Shown: one piece after another, positions 18,311-26,825 of the stretch
Position numbering within the stretch: the stretch's first letter is position 1
Layout: each line of letters starts with the position of its first letter
Assembly: GCA_963841065.1 (NCBI GenBank)
Contig: CAWJBI010000068.1
Span: 35,676 to 99,675, forward strand
Length of the DNA: 64,000 bases
Direction: 5' to 3'
Source of the DNA: M0108 sp963841065
GTDB lineage: Bacteria; Pseudomonadota; Gammaproteobacteria; Chromatiales; Chromatiaceae
Notes under the pieces: model-generated
Database searches by the model: none
Told to the model about the DNA's origin: nothing
Seen by the model: the letters and a program-made list of their open reading frames with translations, nothing else
Translations under genes and position numbers: made by a program

Positions 18311-19379
18311 CTAACCGATGATTTTACCCCGTTCCACGTGGAACATAGCCCCGCCAGCATAGCCCTTTGGGATCTCGCCAGGGCAGGCAACTGCGGTAAT
18401 AAATGCCTGGCCAGGCAATGCAGTTATGGCTTGTAGAATAGACCTCATGGCGTGAGTGTCTAGTTCAGCCCCGATATCATCAAGGAGCCAGATACAAGGA
18501 GGACCACCCATGCTTAACCAGTGACGCTGAGCAGCAAACTGCAGAAGAAAAACCAGGGATTTAGTCTGGCCCCGTGACGGCAAAGCCTTCCGATCATGGA
18601 AACATACAGAGAAGTCGGCGCGGGGCGGACCATAAAAGGTGAATCCCCGATCTTGATCTGCCTTAAGGTTCTCAGACAGGATATTCATAAGATTGGTGTT
18701 CGCTGGCCACCCGGAACGAAACTCGATTCCGGGGGAAATCCCAAATCCCTCTGCGACTGCCGAGGCATGAAGAATACCGTCGAGGTTTTCCAAGAAGCGG
18801 CGGCGAATTTTGGTTAAGGTCTCGGAAAGCCGACAATAGTCCGCATCCCAGACGGCATATCCTCTAGCACCATTTCGCAGCCAGGCATTTCTTTGTCCTA
18901 GGACCCGCCTAAAATCGGCGAGCATCCGTCCATAACCTGGTTCCACGTGGAACAAGTTCCAATCGAGAAAGAGGCGACGCAAACCAGGCTGGCCCTCCAA
19001 CAATTGCTGGGAATTCTCGGCAATCAAACGAACATGGAAACGCCGCCGCAAATGCTGAATTCCTGTAACAGTCTGCCCATTCTCCTGAAAAAGCGACTCG
19101 TCATGTGACCGAGTCATTTTGAGACGCGTCAACGGCCCCACCATCTTCCGAAGAACCCAGGAGGGCTGAGACTTCGAGAAATTCCCTGCCAGCCCCAAGC
19201 AAGGGACCATGCTTACGGCCTCTGTAACCTCGGCCTCGGGAAATAAGATAGATGGCCTCAAGAATGGACGTTTTACCCGCGCCATTGGCCCCGATGACCC
19301 AATTGGTGGAGGGGTGGGCGCAGATCTCCAGGTGATTGATATTCCGAAGACCCGAGATAGCAATTCTTTCAAGATTCAC
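18311..19379 (-). CDS. recF: DNA replication/repair protein RecF, reading frame broken once
   Basis: RecF is an SMC-like ATPase that binds gapped DNA and helps load RecA. The first part (from 19379) has the Walker A segment WVIGANGAGKTSILEAIYL. The second part, one frame over, holds DWNLFHVEPGYG, the signature region around RGQTKSLVFLLQFAA and the Walker B strand CIWLLDDIGAELD. The switch falls near 19128-19140, where deleting one base (GTTGACG to GTTACG, minus strand) joins GGAV to TRLKMTRSHD and gives 355 aa, the normal size. Two parS-type palindromes lie inside the coding sequence. Confidence 0.9.
18330..18345. promoter_or_regulatory. parS-like centromere site 1
   Basis: The 16-mer CGTTCCACGTGGAACA is a near-perfect palindrome and matches the known gammaproteobacterial parS form (TGTTCCACGTGGAACA) at 15 of 16 positions. 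It is the binding and loading site for ParB, encoded at 34,600. It lies at the very 3' end of recF and encodes FHVER there. Confidence 0.85.
18939..18954. promoter_or_regulatory. parS-like centromere site 2
   Basis: The 16-mer GGTTCCACGTGGAACA reads on the minus strand as TGTTCCACGTGGAACC, a form known for Pseudomonas parS. It lies 609 bases from site 1 and in the same codon phase of recF, encoding FHVEP. Confidence 0.87.
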
Positions 19380-19394
19380 GAAATCAAGATGAAA

Positions 19395-20495
19395 TCATAG
19401 AAGCATGGGCATCACGACATAGGTCTGATCTTCACGCCCGGCACCACGCATTAAGGCACTACTATTGGACTCGGCAAATCGTATTTCGACGCGGGGTTCA
19501 TCAATCACGCCCAACACATCAAGCAAGTATCCAACATTAAAACCAATTGCCAGCGGTTCGTCGCTGAATTCAATTTCCATATGCTCCTCCGCCTCTTCTT
19601 GTTCCGGGTTGTGGGCTTGGAGAGTCAACTCATTCGGTCCGAAACTAAGGCGAATACCCTTAAATTTTTCATTCGAAAGGATAGAGGTTCGCAACAAGGA
19701 TTGACGTAGGAAATCGCGATCCAGTAATGCAACCTTGTCGGCCATCAGCGGGATGACACGTTCGTAATCAGGATAACGACCATCGACAAGTTTGGATGTC
19801 AGCAGAGTATCGCCAATTACGGCACGCAAGGTGCGCTGGGAGAGATCGAGCCGAACTCGCTCACCGCCCGATTCAAGCAGCCGATTAAGTTCATGCACCG
19901 TCTTACGCGGCACGATAACCTGAATGGGTTCTTCGATGGGCAGATCTACCAATTGTTCCAACATAGCCAAACGATGACCGTCAGTGGCTACGGCGGTTAC
20001 TCCCCGCGCCTGAACCTTAAGGAAAAGCCCGTTAAGGTAATAACGAACATCCTGATTGGCCATTGCGAAGGCCGTCTTGTCGAACAACTCCTTAAGCATA
20101 CCCTGCTCAAGCTCAATGCTCTGATCACCACTAGAGGTCTCCATCAAAGGAAAATCCTCCGCCGGAAGGGTGCTAAGATTGAATCGGCTCTTTCCGGCTG
20201 TAATACTGGCTCGCTGGCTTTGCAGCTTGAAAGTAATCTCAGTGTCCTCGGGAACAGCCCTGCAGATGTCTATAAACTTTCTTGCCGGAACTGTGATATC
20301 CCCAGGTTCGATCACATTAGCGGCGATACGGGTACGAATCTCGATCTCACGATCGGTGGCTGTAAAGGTCAGGACATCATCGTCGGCATGGATGTGAATA
20401 TTGCCCAATATGGGCAAAGTCTGCCGCTTTTCGACAACACCGCCAACCTTCGTCAGTGCCTGTATCAACCGCTCGCGCTGGGTACAAATGTGCAT
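19395..20495 (-). CDS. dnaN: DNA polymerase III beta subunit (sliding clamp)
   Basis: DnaN is the ring-shaped dimeric clamp that tethers Pol III and other proteins to DNA. It begins MHICTQRERLIQALTKVGGV and ends with the conserved LMRGAGREDQTYVVMPMLL; the three-domain clamp length of 366 aa is standard, and ATDGHRLAMLEQLV is an internal family signature. It lies between dnaA and recF in the expected order, 77 bases after the dnaA stop. Confidence 0.98.
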   Translation of the reverse strand: MHICTQRERLIQALTKVGGVVEKRQTLPILGNIHIHADDDVLTFTATDREIEIRTRIAANVIEPGDITVPARKFIDICRAVPEDTEITFKLQSQRASITAGKSRFNLSTLPAEDFPLMETSSGDQSIELEQGMLKELFDKTAFAMANQDVRYYLNGLFLKVQARGVTAVATDGHRLAMLEQLVDLPIEEPIQVIVPRKTVHELNRLLESGGERVRLDLSQRTLRAVIGDTLLTSKLVDGRYPDYERVIPLMADKVALLDRDFLRQSLLRTSILSNEKFKGIRLSFGPNELTLQAHNPEQEEAEEHMEIEFSDEPLAIGFNVGYLLDVLGVIDEPRVEIRFAESNSSALMRGAGREDQTYVVMPMLL

Positions 20496-20572
20496 GGGCT
20501 TTGTGTACTCTCGACTAGGAAAGGACCCTGATTGGATACCGCATATCGGATGGAATTTACAGGGCTGTGAAT

Positions 20573-21919
20573 TCAGAAGGAAAGTATCCGTAACAGGTTC
20601 TTAAAGTCTTCTTCCATGACGGAATCTTCTTCACGCAGACTTTTGACCTTGTTGGTGGCATGGAGGACCGTTGTATGATCCCTCCCGCCAAAAGCGTTCC
20701 CTATCTCCGGTAGGCTATGTTTGGTTAACTCCCGCGCCAAGGTCATGGCGACCTGCCGTGGGCGAGTGATGCTGCGGGTACGTTTCGCGGACAAAAGATC
20801 AGCAACCCGGATCTTGTAATACTCGGCTACCGTCTTCTGAATATTAACGATATTTACCTGCCGGTCTTGAGCAGCAAGCATATCCCTCAGGGCATCCTTG
20901 GCAAAGGGTAGATTGATGGGCACACCGGTGAATTGGGAATTGGCAACTAATCGACGCAAGGCGCCCTCCAGTTCCCGAACATTGGAGCGAATGGCCTTAC
21001 CAACAAAAAAAGCGACGTCATCGGGTAATTCAACGCCCATCAGTCGCGCCTTACTGTAAAGGATAGCAACCCGGGTTTCGGTGTCTGGCGGATCAATCTG
21101 CACCGTAAGCCCCCAACCAAATCGGGACCGGAGACGATCATCAAGACCAGGGACCTCCTTGGGAAAGCAGTCGCTGGTCAGCACAATCTGCTGGCGAGAA
21201 TCAAACAGGGCGTTAAAGGTATGGAAAAACTCCTCCTGAGTACGTTCCTTGCCAGCGAAAAACTGGACATCATCAATCAGCAACGCATTGACGAAGCGAT
21301 AGCGTTTCTTGAATTCATCAATACGGTTGTGCTGGAGAGCCTTAACCATTTCGCCCACAAACCGGTCGGAATGCAAATAGATGACTCGGGCACTCGGATT
21401 GGAGTTGAGGACCTCGTTGCCAACGGCATGCATCAAATGGGTCTTGCCAAGGCCCACCCCGCCATAAATAAACAATGGGTTATAAGCCATACCTGGATTT
21501 TGGCCAATCTGAATGGCCACCGCCCGGGCAATCTGATTGGACTTACCCTCGACAAAAGTATCGAAGGTGAATTCGGGATTAAGGTTGGAATCCGGACGAT
21601 TGTGCTGGGTTTCATCAACCGGAACGACTTCCCCGGGTGGATTAGGACTGACCGATCTTGCTTCACCGACATTAGCGCGCCGCAAGGAACCTATCTCGAA
21701 GGTCAATTCCTGTACCTCGCCCTGGCTTAGGCGGGCGCAAACCTCCAGGATCCGATCCTGATAGGATTTGTGAACCCAATCCTTGACAAAGCGATTAGGG
21801 GCGAAGAGGCGTACACGCCGACCCTCTTCGATCGCCTGGAGGGGAAGAATCCAAGTGTTGAACTCCGCTGGAGAAAGTTCCCCCTTGAGAAACCCGACGC
21901 ATTTTTCCCAAACTGACAC
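20573..21919 (-). CDS. dnaA: Chromosomal replication initiator DnaA
   Basis: DnaA binds DnaA boxes and melts the origin. Domain I starts VWEKCVGFLKGELSPAEFNT. The AAA+ domain III has NPLFIYGGVGLGKTHLMHAV (Walker A) and NALLIDDVQFFAGKE (Walker B). Domain IV ends with the box-binding signature FGGRDHTTVLHATNKV. At 448 aa it is normal. The start is GTG at 21919, preceded by GGAGGGTGG about eight bases upstream. It reads away from rpmH across the presumed origin gap. Confidence 0.98.
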   Translation of the reverse strand: MSVWEKCVGFLKGELSPAEFNTWILPLQAIEEGRRVRLFAPNRFVKDWVHKSYQDRILEVCARLSQGEVQELTFEIGSLRRANVGEARSVSPNPPGEVVPVDETQHNRPDSNLNPEFTFDTFVEGKSNQIARAVAIQIGQNPGMAYNPLFIYGGVGLGKTHLMHAVGNEVLNSNPSARVIYLHSDRFVGEMVKALQHNRIDEFKKRYRFVNALLIDDVQFFAGKERTQEEFFHTFNALFDSRQQIVLTSDCFPKEVPGLDDRLRSRFGWGLTVQIDPPDTETRVAILYSKARLMGVELPDDVAFFVGKAIRSNVRELEGALRRLVANSQFTGVPINLPFAKDALRDMLAAQDRQVNIVNIQKTVAEYYKIRVADLLSAKRTRSITRPRQVAMTLARELTKHSLPEIGNAFGGRDHTTVLHATNKVKSLREEDSVMEEDFKNLLRILSF

Positions 21920-22000
21920 GGAAGACCACCCTCCTCGGCATCGCTCAAGACGCCAAACACCACTAACCTAAAAAACAGAGTCTACCGACCTTCCGCCATC

Positions 22001-22009
22001 TTATCCACA
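22001..22009 (+). promoter_or_regulatory. Perfect DnaA box
   Basis: TTATCCACA is an exact match to the high-affinity DnaA box. It lies 82 bases upstream of the dnaA start and may serve both origin function and dnaA autoregulation. Confidence 0.85.
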
Positions 22010-22072
22010 GGTCAGAAAACATTATTCTGCCCTGACAGCGGCTGCTTTAGCGCTGAAAGCGTCAGATTTAGT

Positions 22073-22101
22073 TTGACCCTCCCGCCCTAGAAACTTATAA
22101 T
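22073..22101 (+). promoter_or_regulatory. Sigma-70 promoter of the rpmH operon
   Basis: TTGACC and TATAAT are separated by exactly 17 bases, ending 93 bases before the rpmH ATG. This is one of the two best promoter matches in the window, fitting a ribosomal protein operon. Confidence 0.8.
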
Positions 22102-22194
22102 TTGCGATCTTTTTCGCGGAAGCCAGGATGAGTTCCCGCGTACAGATTCCAACACCCCCGGCAGTCCGGCCAGGTTCCAGAGGAGATTCCAGCT

Positions 22195-22329
22195 ATGAAG
22201 AGAACCTTTCAACCCAGCCGCATCAAACGCGCGCGCACCCATGGTTTCCGGGCACGCATGGCCACCCGCAACGGCCGCAAAGTCCTCCAGTCGCGCCGCG
22301 CTAAGGGCCGAGCCCGCCTGATTCCCTGA
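22195..22329 (+). CDS. rpmH: Large ribosomal subunit protein bL34
   Basis: This is a 44-aa, highly basic protein starting MKRTFQPSRIKRARTHGF and ending RAKGRARLIP, the unmistakable bL34 sequence. It is a structural protein of the 50S subunit. The ATG follows AGAGGAGATTCC, a good ribosome site, and the gene starts 93 bases after a strong promoter. It is first in the rpmH-rnpA-yidD-yidC-mnmE series. Confidence 0.98.
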   Translation: MKRTFQPSRIKRARTHGFRARMATRNGRKVLQSRRAKGRARLIP

Positions 22330-22352
22330 ATAAGCCCCTGAATCAGGTAGGC

Positions 22353-22733
22353 GTGCCGTCGAGGGCCAGGCCGAGATCGACAAGCTTCCCACGACTGGCA
22401 CGCCTGCTAACACCTTCGGACTATCGCTTGGTCTTGTCCAGGTCAAAACGGTCAGCGGACAGCTTCTTTACGGTTTTGGTCGCGAACACTGAAGGGGACC
22501 TGGCGCGATTAGGACTAGCAATCTCCAAAAAGTGCGCAAAAGGGGCAGTTGAACGTAACCGGCTGAAGCGCATCGTCCGCGAGAGCTTTCGGACTCATCG
22601 TGACATGCTGGCCCCCTTCGACTTCGTCGTCATGTGTCGACCAAGAGCCGTCAAGGCAAACAACGCCGACCTAACGGCTTCGCTCCTCAGGCACTGGAAC
22701 ATCGTGAACCAGGATCAGCAATGCGTAAGCTAA
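22353..22733 (+). CDS. rnpA: Ribonuclease P protein component
   Basis: RnpA is the protein cofactor of the RNase P ribozyme that matures tRNA 5' ends. The family signature KGAVERNRLKRIVRESFR follows the LGLAISKK strand, and the N-terminal RLLTPSDYRLVLSRSKR is typical. I start at GTG 22353, giving 126 aa; a later start would trim a basic leader. It overlaps the start of yidD by 13 bases, a coupled arrangement. Confidence 0.96.
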   Translation: MPSRARPRSTSFPRLARLLTPSDYRLVLSRSKRSADSFFTVLVANTEGDLARLGLAISKKCAKGAVERNRLKRIVRESFRTHRDMLAPFDFVVMCRPRAVKANNADLTASLLRHWNIVNQDQQCVS

Positions 22734-23014
22734 TCATTGGCCTGATCCGGGCTTACCAGTACCTCATCAGCCCCTGGCTAGGGAATCACTGCCGTTTCCA
22801 TCCCAGTTGTTCCCATTATGCCGTGGAATGTATCGAGGTCCACGGCCCCTTAGCCGGATCCTGGATGGCGCTGCGCCGCCTGGGCTGCTGCCACCCCTGG
22901 CATGAAGGCGGCTACGACCCGGTACCACCCAAGATCCGAGGCGACTCGCCCCAGGGCAAGTCTCCTGATTGCAAACCCTCCGATCGCACCCTTGATGTGA
23001 CTGGCCATGGATAA
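22721..23014 (+). CDS. yidD: Membrane protein insertion efficiency factor YidD
   Basis: YidD is a small peripheral inner-membrane protein that assists YidC-dependent insertion. MRKLIIGLIRAYQYLISPWL gives an amphipathic start, followed by the hallmark CRFHPSCSHYAVECI and CHPWHEGGYDPVP. At 97 aa it is slightly longer than usual through a hydrophilic tail. It overlaps rnpA by 13 bases and yidC by 8, so translation of the three is coupled. Confidence 0.95.
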   Translation: MRKLIIGLIRAYQYLISPWLGNHCRFHPSCSHYAVECIEVHGPLAGSWMALRRLGCCHPWHEGGYDPVPPKIRGDSPQGKSPDCKPSDRTLDVTGHG

Positions 23015-24716
23015 TCTTCGACTCGTTCTCCTCTTCACCCTCGCCGCCATCCTCCTGCTGCTTTACCAAGCCTGGGTGCAGGACTATGGCCCCATAGGCG
23101 GCCAACCCCAGGTGGCTCGGCAGCAGACCACCAGTCCGGCATCGATGGATAAAGGCGCCGCCAATAGCGGGGACGTTCCGCCCACCCCAGACATACCGGC
23201 AACGGCTGTCCCCACCAACACTACCCTTCCGACAACGGCCGGGAACTCCACGGCAAGCGAATCGGAGGTTGCGAGCACCGCCACCATCCGCGTCGAGACC
23301 GACCTCCTCTCCTTAGAAATAGCCCGCCGCGGGGGCGCCATTGTCAGCGCCAGGCTTCTCGATTACCCCCAGAGCCCAAAGGATCAAGAAACCAAATTCC
23401 GCCTACTCAAGCCGGAACCACCCAACTTCTTCGTCGTGGAATCCGGCTTGCGGGGTCCCGAGACCGGGCCTTTGGCGGCGGACAGCCGCTCCCTGACTTT
23501 CCAAGCCACCCAGGAATCCTTCTCCCTCAAGCCGGGACAAGACGAACTGGAGGTAGTGCTCTCTTGGAGTGATCCCGCCGGTGTCGAAATCCACCGTCGT
23601 TATCGTTTCACCCGAGGCAGCTACGTCATAGACCTGACCCAGGAGGTCGTCAACCAAACGAAGGCCCCTCTCGCAGCACGGTCCTACACACAGATACTGC
23701 GCACCGAACTAAACGACCCCGACGCCACCCGCTTCGTTTACACCTATACGGGTGGCGTCTATTACACCCCCGAGGCCAAATATAAGAAGGTCGCCTTCGA
23801 GGATATGCGCGCCGAACGCCTATCCCTGGAGGCGACGGGGGGCTGGGTCGCCCTCATTCAGCACTACTTCCTCGTGGCGGCCCTGCCCCCAGCAGGGGAA
23901 CCCCAGACCTTCTTCACCAGCGCCCGTGAAGATGGCAAATACCTCATCGGCACCTACACAAACCCGACCACCATCGCGCCGGGAACCAATCACCACTTCA
24001 ATGAACGTATCTTCGTAGGTCCCAAACTTCAGGACACGCTAGCCTCGGTAGCGCCAGGCCTGGACCTGGCAGTTGACTACGGCCTGCTGACCATCATTGC
24101 CCAGCCTATCTACTGGTTGTTGAGCAAGATCCACGCCTTGGTTGGTAACTGGGGCTGGTCCATCATCTTTCTTACCATCCTCATCAAGCTGGCCTTCTAC
24201 AAACTGTCCGAGACCAGCTACAAGTCCATGGCCAATATGCGCAAGATCACGCCGCGCATCCAGGCCCTCAAGGACCGCTATGGCGATGATAAGGAACGCC
24301 TGAATCAGGCCATGATGGAGATGTACAAAAAGGAGAAAATCAATCCCCTCGGCGGCTGCCTGCCCATCGTGGTGCAGATCCCCGTCTTCATCTCGCTCTA
24401 CTGGGTGCTGCTGGAGAGCGTGGAGATGCGTCAGGCGCCCTTCATGCTCTGGATCGACAATCTTTCCGCACCAGACCCCTACTTTGTGTTGCCCCTCATC
24501 ATGGGCGTTTCCATGTACGTACAGCAGAAACTCAATCCCGCGCCGCCGGATCCTATCCAGGCCAAGGTCATGATGAGCCTGCCCTTTGTCTTTACAGTCT
24601 TTTTCGCCTTCTTCCCCTCGGGTCTGGTGCTCTATTGGGTGGTCAATAACCTGCTGTCCATCGCCCAACAGTGGTACATCACCGACAAGATCGAAAAGGC
24701 CGCGGCTAAACATTGA
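23007..24716 (+). CDS. yidC: Membrane protein insertase YidC
   Basis: YidC inserts and folds inner-membrane proteins with or without SecYEG. An N-terminal anchor helix (about residues 5-22) is followed by a Pro/Thr-rich linker and the large periplasmic beta-supersandwich domain (about 90-330). The conserved insertase core begins near IYWLLSKIHALVGNWGWSII and includes KMTPR-like NMRKITPRIQALKDRYGDD, INPLGGCLPIVVQIPVFISL and FPSGLVLYWVVNNLLSIAQQ. The 569 aa and five C-terminal helices fit gram-negative YidC. Confidence 0.97.
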   Translation: MDNLRLVLLFTLAAILLLLYQAWVQDYGPIGGQPQVARQQTTSPASMDKGAANSGDVPPTPDIPATAVPTNTTLPTTAGNSTASESEVASTATIRVETDLLSLEIARRGGAIVSARLLDYPQSPKDQETKFRLLKPEPPNFFVVESGLRGPETGPLAADSRSLTFQATQESFSLKPGQDELEVVLSWSDPAGVEIHRRYRFTRGSYVIDLTQEVVNQTKAPLAARSYTQILRTELNDPDATRFVYTYTGGVYYTPEAKYKKVAFEDMRAERLSLEATGGWVALIQHYFLVAALPPAGEPQTFFTSAREDGKYLIGTYTNPTTIAPGTNHHFNERIFVGPKLQDTLASVAPGLDLAVDYGLLTIIAQPIYWLLSKIHALVGNWGWSIIFLTILIKLAFYKLSETSYKSMANMRKITPRIQALKDRYGDDKERLNQAMMEMYKKEKINPLGGCLPIVVQIPVFISLYWVLLESVEMRQAPFMLWIDNLSAPDPYFVLPLIMGVSMYVQQKLNPAPPDPIQAKVMMSLPFVFTVFFAFFPSGLVLYWVVNNLLSIAQQWYITDKIEKAAAKH

Positions 24717-24741
24717 GGCCTGACCGCTAGAAACCAGACCC

Positions 24742-26085
24742 ATGGCGGCCGACACCATCGCCGCCATCGCCACGCCGCCAGGATTCGGCGGCGTCGGCGT
24801 GGTGCGGGTCTCGGGAACTGGTGTGCGCGGGATCGCCGAGGCCATCCTCGGGGGGGTCCCCGAACCCCGCCAGGCCACCCTGGCATGGTTCCGGGATGGG
24901 ACGGGAGAGGTACTGGATCAGGGCCTGGCCCTCTTCTTTCCCGCCCCCCATTCCTTCACCGGAGAGGACGTACTCGAACTCCAGGGCCATGGGGGACCCC
25001 TCATCCTGGACCTCTTGCTACGGCGAATGTTGGAACTGGGCGCCCGCCTGGCCCGCCCTGGTGAATTCAGTGAACGCGCCTTTCTCAACGGCAAGCTCGA
25101 TCTGGCGCAAGCCGAGGCCGTCGCTGACCTGATCGCCAGCGGCACCGAAGAGGCTGCCCGCCTGGCCGGCCGCAACCTGAGTGGCGAATTTTCGCGCCGC
25201 ATCCACGGCCTGGTCGAAGATCTCATCCACCTCCGCGTCTTTGTGGAAGCCGCCCTGGACTTCCCGGAAGAGGAGATCGACGTTATCGCCGATTCCAGCA
25301 TCGCCGCCGATCTAGATCAGCTCCTGGCTCGGCTCGACGCGCTCCTGGGAGGTGCCCGCCAGGGCTGCCTGATCCGGGAGGGGATACAGGTCGTCATCGC
25401 CGGCCCGCCCAATGTTGGCAAATCCAGCCTGCTCAATGCCCTGGCCGGCAAGGACGCCGCCATCGTCACGCCGATTCCCGGTACCACCCGCGACCTGCTC
25501 CACCAGGAAATCCAGATCGACGGCCTACCCCTCCACATCATCGATACGGCCGGCCTGCGCCATTCCGAGAACCTGGTGGAAATGGAAGGCATCCGCCGCG
25601 CCCGCAACCAAATCGCAAAGGCCGACGCCGTTCTGTGGCTCTCCGACGACAGTCAAGATTCTGATGACCTGGAATTCGAACCCACCGAGTGGCCGGATCA
25701 GATTCCGGTGACCCGGGTCCGTAACAAGATCGACCTCAGCGGTCGCCAGCCCGGTCGCACCCAGACGACCTCGGGCACCGAGATCGCCATCTCCGCCAGG
25801 GAGGGGACCGGTCTGGATAGCCTACGCGCCCACCTCAAGCAAATTGCCGGCTACCAGGAGAAGGTTGAGGGCGTATTTCTTGCTCGCCGCCGTCATCTGG
25901 ATGCCTTGGCCCACGCCCGGGAGGCCCTCTGCCTGGCCAGCACCACCCTGCGGGCGCAACACACCCCCGAAATCACCGCCGAGGAACTGCGCCTGGCCCA
26001 GCAAGCTCTGGGGGAGATTACCGGCGAATTTACCTCGGAGGATTTACTGGGCAAAATATTTTCAAGCTTTTGCGTCGGCAAGTGA
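24742..26085 (+). CDS. mnmE: tRNA uridine-5-carboxymethylaminomethyl modification GTPase MnmE
   Basis: MnmE works with MnmG to modify U34 of several tRNAs. The N-terminal folate-binding domain starts DTIAAIATPPGFGGVGVVRV and contains PHSFTGEDVLELQGHGG. The embedded G domain has GPPNVGKSSLLNALAG, GTTRD and DTAGLRHSENLVEMEGI. The C-terminus is the catalytic-Cys motif FCVGK. At 447 aa the length is normal. It ends the rpmH series; mnmG is encoded about 5 kb further on. Confidence 0.97.
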   Translation: MAADTIAAIATPPGFGGVGVVRVSGTGVRGIAEAILGGVPEPRQATLAWFRDGTGEVLDQGLALFFPAPHSFTGEDVLELQGHGGPLILDLLLRRMLELGARLARPGEFSERAFLNGKLDLAQAEAVADLIASGTEEAARLAGRNLSGEFSRRIHGLVEDLIHLRVFVEAALDFPEEEIDVIADSSIAADLDQLLARLDALLGGARQGCLIREGIQVVIAGPPNVGKSSLLNALAGKDAAIVTPIPGTTRDLLHQEIQIDGLPLHIIDTAGLRHSENLVEMEGIRRARNQIAKADAVLWLSDDSQDSDDLEFEPTEWPDQIPVTRVRNKIDLSGRQPGRTQTTSGTEIAISAREGTGLDSLRAHLKQIAGYQEKVEGVFLARRRHLDALAHAREALCLASTTLRAQHTPEITAEELRLAQQALGEITGEFTSEDLLGKIFSSFCVGK

Positions 26086-26086
26086 G

Positions 26087-26107
26087 TATAGCCCCCTGGC
26101 GGGCTAT
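26087..26107 (+). terminator. Possible weak terminator after mnmE
   Basis: A 7-bp stem ATAGCCC/GGGCTAT lies just beyond the mnmE stop, followed by TCTT. The T tract is poor, so the call is tentative. Confidence 0.35.
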
Positions 26108-26221
26108 CTTATGACCAGTCACCCATGGACCGGCGCGCCATCGGGGGCCACTTGAAAAGCACGCCAGTGGTTACCAGTAGCAATAGGCAACCATGACCCC
26201 CTTCCACCCGGAGAACCCAAC

Positions 26222-26785
26222 ATGAGGACAGCGCTGTTTGCCATCGGCCTGGCCGCGATCAGCAGTGGCGTCGCCGCGGAGCCCGCTACCGCTACCGCAA
26301 ACACGGCATGCCCGCCCCTGCTGGATATCAGCATCCGCCGGCTAGCCGGGGAGGAGCAGGTCAATCTCTGCGAGGCCTATCGCGGCAAGGTCATCCTCGT
26401 GGTCAATACCGCCAGCAAATGCGGTTTCACCTCTCAGTACGAGGACCTTGAGGCCCTGTATCGCAAATACCAGGACCGGGGCCTGATCGTGCTTGGCTTC
26501 CCCTCCAACGATTTCATGCAACAGGAGCCCGGCAGCGAGGAGGAGATCCAGAAATTCTGTCGCCTTACCTACTCGGTGGAATTCCCCATGTTCGAGAAAG
26601 TCAGCGTCACCAAGGGGAAAGCCAATCCCCTCTTCGAGCGCCTGGCCGCCGCGGGCGCCCCCTACCCCAAGTGGAACTTCTACAAATATCTGATCGACCG
26701 CGAGGGGAATTATGTGGATTACTTCGCCAGCATCACCTCGCCGGATAGTGACAAGGTAGTCAGAGCCATCGAAAAGCTGCTGTGA
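26222..26785 (+). CDS. Glutathione peroxidase family protein, probably exported
   Basis: This thioredoxin-fold peroxidase reduces hydroperoxides. The peroxidatic residue is Cys in NTASKCGFTSQYEDLEALY; the Gln-like and Trp positions of the family appear in FPSNDFMQQEPGS and KWNFYKYLID. A hydrophobic N-terminus ending GVAAEPA (about residues 1-22) looks like a cleavable signal peptide, so the protein is likely periplasmic. At 187 aa it fits the family plus a signal. Bacterial members often use thioredoxin instead of glutathione. Confidence 0.9.
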   Translation: MRTALFAIGLAAISSGVAAEPATATANTACPPLLDISIRRLAGEEQVNLCEAYRGKVILVVNTASKCGFTSQYEDLEALYRKYQDRGLIVLGFPSNDFMQQEPGSEEEIQKFCRLTYSVEFPMFEKVSVTKGKANPLFERLAAAGAPYPKWNFYKYLIDREGNYVDYFASITSPDSDKVVRAIEKLL

Positions 26786-26825
26786 CCGGCTCCCCAGCGA
26801 GGTTTCGGTCATCAGGCTTGGCAAC

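Larger units (their letters stand above)
21920..22194. other. dnaA-rpmH intergenic region, candidate replication origin
   Basis: This 275-base gap separates leftward dnaA-dnaN-recF-gyrB from rightward rpmH-rnpA-yidD-yidC-mnmE, the standard layout around oriC in many gammaproteobacteria such as Pseudomonas. It holds one perfect DnaA box, AT-rich stretches (21,965-21,985 and 22,015-22,030) and the rpmH promoter. Only one consensus box is visible, so this could be a dnaA control region with the functional origin elsewhere. The origin call is inferred mainly from gene order. Confidence 0.55.
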
